11,374 nucleotides of DNA from Kiritimatiellales bacterium (GTDB lineage: Bacteria > Verrucomicrobiota > Kiritimatiellia > Kiritimatiellales > Pontiellaceae): positions 1 through 11,374 of the forward strand of contig JAIPIO010000121.1 of the NCBI GenBank assembly GCA_021734595.1, in the 5' to 3' direction. A program made the position numbers and the translations under genes. The stretch's first letter is position 1; each line of letters opens with the position of its first letter. The notes beneath the pieces were generated by a model. It ran no database searches, was not told the origin of the DNA, and was given only the letters and a program-made list of their open reading frames with translations. Below, one piece after another: positions 1-5,519 of the stretch.

Positions 1-81
1 GTTCCATAATCCGTTTGAAGGGTTTGCTTGATTTCAGACCCCGATGGCTTAAAGTTCCGGTTGTTTTTCAACCCAAACCCG

Positions 82-88
82 AAGGAAG
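82..88 (+). promoter_or_regulatory. ribosome binding site that fixes the PFK start
   Basis: AAGGAAG lies five bases before the ATG at 93. An in-frame alternative start at 15 would add 26 residues that do not look like any phosphofructokinase N-terminus, and no comparable purine-rich site precedes it. This site therefore supports the start at 93. Confidence 0.7.
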
Positions 89-92
89 AATT

Positions 93-1319
93 ATGGCAGC
101 GAAGAAGACGATTGAAGGAAACATGCTCATCGCCCAGAGCGGCGGGCCAACGGCAGTCATCAACCAGAGCCTGATCGGCGCAGTGATGGAAGCGAAGAAA
201 CATGCGGCCATCAAGAACATCTATGGCGCGCTGCACGGCATCCAGGGTATTCTCGACGAAAACCTGATCGACCTGAAGAAGGAATCGGACCGCACGCTCA
301 ACGCAGTGGCGGGCACCCCTTCCTCCGCGCTCGGCTCCGTGCGCCGCAAACCGACCCCGGCCGACTGCACCGCGATTTTCCAGGTATTGGAAAAATACAA
401 TGTGCGCTACTTCTTCTACATCGGCGGCAACGACACCGCCGAAACCACCCACATTATCAACGAAGAAGCCAAAAAATCGAAATACCAACTGCGTTGCTTC
501 CACATCTGCAAAACCATCGACAACGACCTGCGGCAGAACGACCACACACCCGGCTTCGGCTCGGCCGGCAAATTCGTGGCGCAGGCGTTCATGGGCGATG
601 ATCTCGATAACCGCGCGCTTCGCGGTGTGAAGATCAATGTAATCATGGGCCGCCACGCCGGGTTCCTGACTGCCGCCGCCGCCCTCGCCCGTAAAAACGA
701 GGATGACGGGCCGCACCTGATCTACCTGCCGGAACGCCCCTTCGCCATGGGCCGCTTCATCAAGGACGTCAAAGCCGTCTACAAAAGGCTTGGCCGCTGC
801 GTGATTGCCGTTTCCGAGGGGATCTCTGATTCCCGGGGAACACCCATTGTTGTCAAAGGCGCATCCAGCAAGGAAGTCGACGCCCACGGCAATGTGCAGC
901 TCAGCGGCACCGGTGCGCTGGGCGACATCCTGGCGCAGGAGATCAAGGACAAGACCGGCATCACCCGTGTACGGGCCGACACCTTTGGCTACCTCCAGCG
1001 CTCGTTTGCGGGCTGTGTCTCCGAAACCGACGCAAGGGAAGCTTTCGGCGTTGGCGCCACCGCCGTCAAGGAATCAATCAGTGGCAACAAGGATGGCAGC
1101 ATCGCCATCAAACGCAAGCCCGGCGCAACATACGCGGTCGAATTCAAGCGCGTTCCACTCAGGAGCGTTGCCAGGGAAACACAGCACATGCCTGATAAAT
1201 TCATCAACGCCGAAGGAAACCACGTCACGCAGGCGTTCATCGACTACGCCAAACCGATTATCGGGAAACTTCCAAAGGTTGGAAGATTCAGAGCTGTACA
1301 AGTAAAGAAGATCAAGTAA
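93..1319 (+). CDS. pfp: 6-phosphofructokinase, probably pyrophosphate-dependent (PPi-PFK)
   Basis: The protein (408 aa from the ATG at 93) interconverts fructose 6-phosphate and fructose 1,6-bisphosphate in the cytoplasm. Residues below are counted from this start. An N-terminal phosphate-loop-like segment, AQSGGPTAVINQSL, is followed by IGGND (about 110-114), CKTIDNDL (139-146) with the catalytic Asp of TIDND, MGRHAGF (185-191) and the sugar-phosphate-binding GYLQRS segment (about 299-304). In this family, Asp in the fourth position of the GG-D/N-D loop and Lys before TIDND mark PPi rather than ATP as phosphoryl donor; ATP enzymes have GGDGS and GTIDND. The first Asp of the loop is Asn here, and Cys replaces the usual Pro before KTIDND. 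The length fits bacterial PPi-PFKs. A lipoprotein gene follows after 45 bp and may be cotranscribed. The family is certain; the donor is inferred from motifs only. Confidence 0.93.
   Translation: MAAKKTIEGNMLIAQSGGPTAVINQSLIGAVMEAKKHAAIKNIYGALHGIQGILDENLIDLKKESDRTLNAVAGTPSSALGSVRRKPTPADCTAIFQVLEKYNVRYFFYIGGNDTAETTHIINEEAKKSKYQLRCFHICKTIDNDLRQNDHTPGFGSAGKFVAQAFMGDDLDNRALRGVKINVIMGRHAGFLTAAAALARKNEDDGPHLIYLPERPFAMGRFIKDVKAVYKRLGRCVIAVSEGISDSRGTPIVVKGASSKEVDAHGNVQLSGTGALGDILAQEIKDKTGITRVRADTFGYLQRSFAGCVSETDAREAFGVGATAVKESISGNKDGSIAIKRKPGATYAVEFKRVPLRSVARETQHMPDKFINAEGNHVTQAFIDYAKPIIGKLPKVGRFRAVQVKKIK
378..392 (+). repeat. copy 1 of 15-bp palindromic motif (inside PFK)
   Basis: TTCCAGGTATTGGAA, one base from the window consensus TTCCAGRCATTGGAA. 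It encodes F-Q-V-L-E in the PFK reading frame. Confidence 0.7.
1270..1284 (+). repeat. TTCCA-N5-TGGAA palindrome near the PFK 3' end
   Basis: TTCCAAAGGTTGGAA has the same conserved outer arms (TTCCA and TGGAA with five bases between) but a different centre from the other copies. It may be a diverged member or a chance match. Confidence 0.35.
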
Positions 1320-1364
1320 GCTTTCCAGCAATCGGAACCCGTTAACCTAAAAAAGGAGAACACA

Positions 1365-1922
1365 ATGAAAAAGATGCCCTGGTCTATCTGCGTTTGCACT
1401 GTCCTCATGGCAGCACTCTTTAGCGGCGGTTGCAAAAAAAAGGAAGAGCCTGCACCCGAGCCCTTGCCTGAACCTGTAACCAAAACCGAAGTCGCCAAGG
1501 AGAATGTCACCAAAGTCAAGGATGACGTCACCGCCAAAGTCAAAGAGCTCGATGCCGTCGTCAAGGAAAAGGCGAGCAGCATCAAAACCTCGTTTATGGG
1601 AGAAAAAGCGGATATTACCGCCGACCTCGGCAGTTCCCTGACAGATGTGAAAGCAAAAGCGGCCTCGCTCGACCAGAAAAGCCTCATGAATTACATGGAG
1701 GGATATAAAACCGTTATCGCGGAAAAAACGACCGAGTACCAAGGGCTGGTCGACAAGGTGAAAGGCATCTCCAAAATGGAACTGCTGGGATCGAAGGGGC
1801 GGGAACTGACGCAGCAGGTCGCCCAGTACAAGGACCAGCTGACCGCGCTCAAGGACCGCTACCAGGTCTACATCGACAAGCTCAAATCCATGGGCGTGGA
1901 TCTCAGCAAGTATGGCCTGTGA
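1365..1922 (+). CDS. small coiled-coil lipoprotein, paralogue 1
   Basis: A 185-aa protein with a strong AGGAG ribosome site about eight bases before ATG. A lysine-bearing hydrophobic signal (residues 1-22) ends in LFSGGC, so Cys23 is the likely lipidated residue; the -3 position is Ser, slightly off the usual lipobox. The mature part begins with a Lys/Glu/Pro-rich linker (KKKEEPAPEPLPEP), then a Lys/Ala/Val-rich, probably helical region (40-100). Residues 102-185 align without gaps to residues 47-130 of the next gene, with about 43 of 84 identical by eye. The ending is almost invariant: RYQVY, DKLK, MGVDL, KYGL. The protein therefore looks like an N-terminally extended version of its neighbour. 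Location is inferred to be a membrane-anchored periplasmic or surface helix protein. I do not recognise a named family, and no function can be assigned. Confidence 0.88.
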   Translation: MKKMPWSICVCTVLMAALFSGGCKKKEEPAPEPLPEPVTKTEVAKENVTKVKDDVTAKVKELDAVVKEKASSIKTSFMGEKADITADLGSSLTDVKAKAASLDQKSLMNYMEGYKTVIAEKTTEYQGLVDKVKGISKMELLGSKGRELTQQVAQYKDQLTALKDRYQVYIDKLKSMGVDLSKYGL

Positions 1923-1934
1923 GAAGGCGCATCA

Positions 1935-1960
1935 GGCACTAGGCACTAGTGCCGGGTTTT
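1935..1960 (+). terminator. weak hairpin plus short T run after lipoprotein 1
   Basis: GGCACT (1935-1940) pairs with AGTGCC (1948-1953) around a 7-nt loop, followed by GGGTTTT. The loop repeats the left arm, so GGCACTAGTGCC (1942-1953) is also a perfect 12-bp palindrome. It sits directly before a much stronger terminator and may only assist it. Confidence 0.4.
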
Positions 1961-1973
1961 CCAATGTCTGGAA
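1959..1973 (-). repeat. copy 2 of 15-bp motif (left arm of terminator)
   Basis: TTCCAATGTCTGGAA, the reverse complement of TTCCAGACATTGGAA, an exact consensus match. It forms the left arm of the terminator stem. Confidence 0.8.
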
Positions 1974-2010
1974 GTTTGCCGTGCGCATTTTCCAGACATT
2001 GGGTTTTTTT
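1961..2010 (+). terminator. strong intrinsic terminator built from two motif copies
   Basis: CCAATGTCTGGAA (1961-1973) pairs over 13 perfect base pairs with TTCCAGACATTGG (1990-2002) around a 16-nt loop. After one G come seven Ts (2004-2010). It ends the transcript of lipoprotein 1 and isolates lipoprotein 2, which has its own promoter. The stem is made of two inverted copies of the 15-bp motif found elsewhere in coding sequence. Confidence 0.88.
1990..2004 (+). repeat. copy 3 of 15-bp motif (right arm of terminator)
   Basis: TTCCAGACATTGGGT matches the consensus except for the last two bases, which merge into the G and T tract of the terminator. Confidence 0.7.
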
Positions 2011-2025
2011 ATCCAGGCATTGGAA
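2011..2025 (+). repeat. copy 4 of 15-bp motif, just past the terminator
   Basis: ATCCAGGCATTGGAA, one base off consensus. It lies directly after the T run and could pair alternatively with the left arm at 1961-1972, with one G-U wobble. Confidence 0.7.
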
Positions 2026-2065
2026 CCCGATCCAATAACCGGCCGTTTTTCCCGCCGCTGAATCT

Positions 2066-2094
2066 TTGACAAACCAGACAAAGCTTTCTATTCT
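2066..2094 (+). promoter_or_regulatory. sigma-70-like promoter for lipoprotein 2
   Basis: TTGACA (2066-2071) matches the -35 consensus exactly. After a 17-bp spacer comes TATTCT (2089-2094), four of six to the -10 consensus. The predicted start of transcription near 2101 leaves a leader of about 56 nt before the ATG at 2157. The position right after a strong terminator supports an independent transcript. Confidence 0.65.
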
Positions 2095-2143
2095 TCGACG
2101 GTTGAAGGGGAGCGCGGATGGTCCGTGTTTCCAGAAAACCAAC

Positions 2144-2151
2144 AGGAGGGG
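2144..2151 (+). promoter_or_regulatory. ribosome binding site that fixes the lipoprotein 2 start
   Basis: AGGAGGGG ends five bases before the ATG at 2157. An earlier in-frame start at 2118 would put 13 polar residues before the signal peptide, so 2157 is preferred. Confidence 0.75.
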
Positions 2152-2156
2152 TTATT

Positions 2157-2549
2157 ATGAAGTTGTTCTCTGTGTTCACATGCATTGCCGTTGCGGCAAT
2201 GATCCTGGCAGGCGGTTGCTCGAAACAAGGCGGCGGCTCCGTCATGGACGACATGAACGCGACCGTCAAGGAAGTGGCGGCAAAAATCGAAAGCTTCGAT
2301 GTCAAGAAGCTCGAAAAAGCGGCCGACCAGTATAAAACCGCCATTGTCGCCAAAACCGAAGAGATTCAGTCCATTGCCGCCAAGGTGAAGGATATTCCGG
2401 TAACGGAACTGCTCGGCGATGAAGCGAAGGTATTGAAGGTCCAACTCGAGGAGGCCAAGGAATATCTGGCCGACCTGAAAGCGCGTTACCAGGTCTATCT
2501 CGACAAACTCAAAGCCATGGGGGTGGACCTCGGCAAGTATGGCCTATAG
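2157..2549 (+). CDS. small coiled-coil lipoprotein, paralogue 2
   Basis: A 130-aa protein. The signal peptide (1-20) ends in ILAGGC, so Cys21 is the predicted lipidation site. A short SKQGGGS linker leads into an Ala/Lys/Glu-rich helical segment. Residues 47-130 are collinear with residues 102-185 of the upstream lipoprotein, with about half identical and the ending RYQVY, DKLK, MGVDL, GKYGL nearly the same. The two are tandem duplicates, and this one lacks the roughly 55-residue extension. It has its own promoter and terminator, so the copies are probably controlled separately. The heptad-like spacing suggests a helical bundle or coiled coil at the outer-membrane inner face or in the periplasm. 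I do not recognise the family and assign no function. Confidence 0.88.
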   Translation: MKLFSVFTCIAVAAMILAGGCSKQGGGSVMDDMNATVKEVAAKIESFDVKKLEKAADQYKTAIVAKTEEIQSIAAKVKDIPVTELLGDEAKVLKVQLEEAKEYLADLKARYQVYLDKLKAMGVDLGKYGL

Positions 2550-2571
2550 AAACCTCTAGATTATAGCTTTG

Positions 2572-2601
2572 AAAAGCGCCCTGCATGCGGGACGCTTTTT
2601 T
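2572..2601. terminator. bidirectional intrinsic terminator between convergent genes
   Basis: AAAAGCG pairs with CGCTTTT, with an inner CCTGCA/TGCGGG stem after one mismatch. Seven Ts follow on the plus strand and four on the minus strand. It serves lipoprotein 2 (stop at 2549) and the convergent MATE gene, whose stop codon overlaps its edge. Confidence 0.85.
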
Positions 2602-4021
2602 AGTGCTCGACGGGGATGCGCGAATCCACAACGGGGGCGCGGCGGTCGAGCAGGTCGATTTTTTTCCAGCGGCCGGACCGAAAGCGCAGGATAAAGCCGA
2701 TGCCCAGCAGGATGATGTAGGACAGCGTCCATAGCCAGCTCATATACACCCCGCCCTCTAGCACAAAAACGATTACGACCTGTCCGGCGACGAGGAAGCC
2801 CCAGGCCAGCGCGGTCTGGAAATACATGACGAAGTGGGTGTCCCCCGCCCCCTTAAGCGCCCCGGCCATAATAATGCTCGCGGCATCCATCGTACCCCAT
2901 ACGGCCAGGAACATAAGCAGTACCCGCACGAGGGCAAGCAGCTCGCCGTAGGGAACCGAATCCATGGCATTGCGGGCAAAGAAATCAACGTAGAACGCCG
3001 GGAAAAGCAGGAAGGTTGCCGCAATGCACAGGGTATAGACGATACCGGTTTTCAGCGTCATCCATCCCATGCGGGCCGCGTAGTGCGGCTGACCGCGCCC
3101 CATGTACTGCCCCACCAGGATCGATGCCGCCATGCTCATGCCGAGCATCGGCATGAACGCGATCAGATTAATGCTCAGGGCAATGTTGCCGCCCACGTGC
3201 GCCACGGCGCCCATGCGGCCAATAAACATGACAAACAGCGTGAAGGCGGAAATATCCAGCGCCAGATGAATGCCCGACGGCAGGCCGAAACGAATCATGC
3301 GCCCAAACAGCCAACGGTCGAACCGGAAGTTCCGGCGGGTTCCGTATTCCCGATCCATCCTTGGCGAATAAATCAGCGCCGCCATAATCAGCGGACTGAC
3401 TAAAGAACCAACCACCGTGGCCCAGCCTGCGCCGGCAATTCCAAGCTCTGGGAAACCCCATTTGCCGAAAACCAGGGCATAATCGAGTGCGATGTTGACC
3501 GCGTTTCCGATAATATTGCAGGTCATGATCACCTTGGTTTTTCCGCGCCCCGAAAAGAAACTGCTCAGCGCCGAGCTCAGCGGCAGGCTGATGCTGCCCC
3601 ACATGAGGATCTTGAAATAGATTTGCTCCTGCGCCAGCACTTCCGGCCCGTGCCCGCTGTGCGCGAGCACCCACAGTCCCGCCGGCATCAGCAGCAGCAT
3701 CAACGGCCATGACATCAGCGAGAAAAAGATGCCCTGCGTCGTTGCACGCGCACAGCCCTCTTTGTCGCCGGCGCCGAAAAACTGCGCCACAAAGGTATTG
3801 GAAAAGGCGGCCAGGGCCATGAAACCGCAGACCAGCGTAAAGAAGAGTATCCCCGCCGGCAACGCCGCGCGGAACGCATCCTCGCTGTACCAGGCCAGAA
3901 ACATGCGGTCGCAAAAATGCAGCACCGTAAACGTGCCGGTGCTGATAATCAGAGGCCACGCGATGGTGAAAAGTTCCCTGTAGCCGCCGAAGGGGCGGGT
4001 CTGCTGGTCCGTCATCTGCAT
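2600..4021 (-). CDS. MATE family multidrug/sodium efflux transporter
   Basis: A 473-aa inner-membrane protein with about 12 hydrophobic segments and a short basic C-terminal tail. MATE proteins exchange Na+ or H+ for cationic or amphipathic compounds. Two similar halves are visible: NTFVAQFFGAGD (75-86) in the first matches SILVGQYMGRGQ (300-311) in the second, the usual MATE pseudo-symmetry. FSGRGKTK (156-163), NIIGNAVNIALDYALVFG and the GIAGAGWATV block (194-203) are typical of the family, as is the Pro in the first helix (AWPLIIS). The start may be this ATG or the one two codons later (4015); neither has a clear ribosome site. It lies 62 bp downstream of the metalloprotease on the same strand and could be cotranscribed. 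A fragment of a second copy of its 5' end lies at 5235-5289. The substrate is unknown. Confidence 0.92.
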   Translation of the reverse strand: MQMTDQQTRPFGGYRELFTIAWPLIISTGTFTVLHFCDRMFLAWYSEDAFRAALPAGILFFTLVCGFMALAAFSNTFVAQFFGAGDKEGCARATTQGIFFSLMSWPLMLLLMPAGLWVLAHSGHGPEVLAQEQIYFKILMWGSISLPLSSALSSFFSGRGKTKVIMTCNIIGNAVNIALDYALVFGKWGFPELGIAGAGWATVVGSLVSPLIMAALIYSPRMDREYGTRRNFRFDRWLFGRMIRFGLPSGIHLALDISAFTLFVMFIGRMGAVAHVGGNIALSINLIAFMPMLGMSMAASILVGQYMGRGQPHYAARMGWMTLKTGIVYTLCIAATFLLFPAFYVDFFARNAMDSVPYGELLALVRVLLMFLAVWGTMDAASIIMAGALKGAGDTHFVMYFQTALAWGFLVAGQVVIVFVLEGGVYMSWLWTLSYIILLGIGFILRFRSGRWKKIDLLDRRAPVVDSRIPVEH

Positions 4022-4083
4022 AGGACGGATAAGCTACGTGGAAACCCGTGGAAGAGAAAACATAAAACTCTACGAATTGGTCG

Positions 4084-5061
4084 CTACACCGCGAAGAACC
4101 GGCGTATCGCATAAACCGCCGCGCCGAAGCCGACAAGGATCACAATGGTGGCCGGCTCCGGGATCACCTTCCAGTCCATATCGGCCATCATGGCCACCTC
4201 GAGGTCGGTGGGAGCGCGGACAACATCCCCGTTGCCAATGTAGGGGCTCATCAGGGCCGATCCCAGTTCCGTCTCATCCAGATGGGAAAGACTTGAACCC
4301 GGTTGCCAGCTGGCCGGCGCATAGATCGGCACCAACCCGCCATACAGATTCGTTGCATTGGCGCCGTAGAAGTAGACGGGGTTGTCCAGCTCGTCGAAAT
4401 TGCCGGGGATCCCGTTGGTGGCCACCCCCGGGACATTGCCGACGCTGTCGATCAGATTCATATCCCAAGCCGTAATCCCCTCATACATCGCTTCACTGGA
4501 GAGGTCGTAGCCCACAAACCCGAACAGATCCGTATTTACGTTATAGCTGGAAGAAAAACCAAGTGAATGGCCGATTTCGTGGGTGATCACACTGCGGAAA
4601 TCGATTTGGGCGGCGGTCGGCGAATCGGAACCAAAATTCCACGCCTGACCGGCGGCATCGACGTCGTAGCGGATAAGCGTGTCCGCATCAATGTCGATGC
4701 CGTAGTTGGCCGGATCGTCTTCCTCTTTCCAGACAAATTCGCCACTCTGCCAGCGTTGCCCGCCATCATAAAGCACGGTACTGCTCGATCCGCCCAATAT
4801 ATTGCCCGAGAAATCGTTCCAGAAAACGTGCATCTTTATCTGGCGTCCGGGGGTGTTGGTGATCACGCTGTCCCACGCATTGACCGCCGCCGCAACATCG
4901 GCTTTCTGTTCCACCGTCCACGCCTGTGTATTGGTAATGGATCCGTATATTTCGTCCTCATCGTAAAAATAGACATCGAACGGTCCGTATTGCTCGATCA
5001 CGACCGAAAAGGCCGACGTCGTAAAAACCAAACCCAACAACAATACAACTAGTTTATCCAT
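4084..5061 (-). CDS. secreted PEP-CTERM zinc metalloprotease, leishmanolysin-like site layout
   Basis: A 325-aa protein. The ATG at 5061 is chosen because a signal peptide (MDKLVVLLLGLVFTTSAFS) starts there and GGCGGAG (5065-5071) precedes it; the frame stays open upstream only through decayed sequence. THEIGHSLGF (160-169) supplies the HExxH zinc site and catalytic Glu. The third ligand of a classic HExxHxxGxxH/D site is missing (Ser). SLSH (His260) followed by SALMSP (Met271) looks like a distant third ligand and Met-turn, as in M8/leishmanolysin-type metzincins. The C-terminus has the PEP-CTERM signal: IPEP (300-303), a hydrophobic stretch, and RRFF. Family knowledge says an exosortase processes such tails for surface or matrix release. 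It is divergent from a PEP-CTERM cysteine protease. The substrate is unknown. Confidence 0.85.
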   Translation of the reverse strand: MDKLVVLLLGLVFTTSAFSVVIEQYGPFDVYFYDEDEIYGSITNTQAWTVEQKADVAAAVNAWDSVITNTPGRQIKMHVFWNDFSGNILGGSSSTVLYDGGQRWQSGEFVWKEEDDPANYGIDIDADTLIRYDVDAAGQAWNFGSDSPTAAQIDFRSVITHEIGHSLGFSSSYNVNTDLFGFVGYDLSSEAMYEGITAWDMNLIDSVGNVPGVATNGIPGNFDELDNPVYFYGANATNLYGGLVPIYAPASWQPGSSLSHLDETELGSALMSPYIGNGDVVRAPTDLEVAMMADMDWKVIPEPATIVILVGFGAAVYAIRRFFAV

Positions 5062-5160
5062 AGACTCCGCCAACCCCACCGGTCTCACCCAACGGTGGAA
5101 ATGGTAGCCCGTCCGGCACTCGACCGCAACCGAAAACCCTTTGCGCATTGCGGAAAATAA

Positions 5161-5229
5161 AAAGCTAAAGTTGGCCCAGGGGTCGGTGCTTTCCACTCCG
5201 GTGCCGGCCTGAATGCCGTGATCCTGGTT
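5161..5229 (-). pseudogene. C-terminal remnant of a third beta-helix gene
   Basis: On the minus strand this reads GTGVESTDPWANFSF, closely resembling the last residues of the intact beta-helix protein (GTVSTKDSWANFEF) and of its frameshifted sister (NPWGNYSY). The expected stop after the final Phe is replaced by more open sequence, so the end has decayed. Nothing else of the gene is recognisable; it abuts the MATE fragment directly. The call rests on about a dozen residues. Confidence 0.55.
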
Positions 5230-5234
5230 CAGAT

Positions 5235-5289
5235 AGGCCACGCAATGGTGAAGGGCTCCCGATAGCCGCCGAACGGGCGGGCTTCTCAT
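5235..5289 (-). pseudogene. 5'-end fragment of a duplicated MATE gene
   Basis: The minus strand encodes RPFGGYREPFTIAWPI, against RPFGGYRELFTIAWPL near the start of the intact MATE protein (residues 9-24). DNA similarity covers the gene start down to the GGCCT of the first transmembrane helix and then breaks off abruptly into unrelated sequence. It is a short duplicated fragment with no possible function as a transporter. Confidence 0.8.
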
Positions 5290-5468
5290 CGGACACAAGA
5301 TACAACTCGACAGCCACCTTTCTAAATTTTTACGGACATGGTGATGGATTTGACTTTGATTGCATGCGCATATCATGCGACATAGATGGTCGGGATTTTG
5401 GCGGCCATGGGCTATCCGACCGATACTGCGTTATTTTTATGCAAGTATGGAATTTTTCAGGCTAGTTT

Positions 5469-5482
5469 TATATCGGGATATA
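5469..5482. promoter_or_regulatory. AT-rich palindrome upstream of cysteine protease gene
   Basis: TATATC-GG-GATATA is a perfect 6+6 bp inverted repeat with a 2-bp centre, about 37 bp before the ATG at 5520. It could be an operator or only AT-rich promoter DNA. Confidence 0.3.
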
Positions 5483-5519
5483 TTCCGGAGGTTCAGCGGG
5501 TAAAGAAGAGGTTTGCGTC

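Larger units (their letters stand above)
5062..5519. other. 458-bp gap between divergent proteases: gene-remnant graveyard
   Basis: This stretch has no intact gene. From left to right it holds the metalloprotease leader with a 6-bp hairpin (CCACCG 5076-5081 with CGGTGG 5093-5098), a 14-base match to the tatD 3' end (5123-5136), the C-terminal codons of a beta-helix-type gene (5161-5229), the first codons of a second MATE gene (5235-5289), and AT-rich DNA carrying a palindrome upstream of the cysteine protease (5469-5482). Promoters for both divergent genes must lie here, but none is convincing. The best plus-strand candidate is TTGACT (5350-5355) with TATCAT after only 15 bp. Confidence 0.6.

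Noticed and set aside
15..92. In-frame 26-residue extension upstream of PFK
   Set aside because: The start at 93 has a good ribosome site and gives the normal family N-terminus; the extension resembles nothing and contains a small GGTTG/CAACC hairpin near the ribosome site, more like untranslated leader.
4038..4475. Long plus-strand reading frames opposite the metalloprotease and MATE genes
   Set aside because: Arg/Pro/His-rich translations with no motif, typical antisense shadows of GC-rich genes.
5062..5376. 105-residue N-terminal extension of the metalloprotease
   Set aside because: The frame is open but consists of recognisable MATE and beta-helix remnants; a signal peptide with a ribosome site begins at 5061.
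5350..5376. TTGACT...TATCAT as promoter of the cysteine protease
   Set aside because: The spacer is only 15 bp and the distance to the ATG is about 145 bp; too weak to list as a feature.
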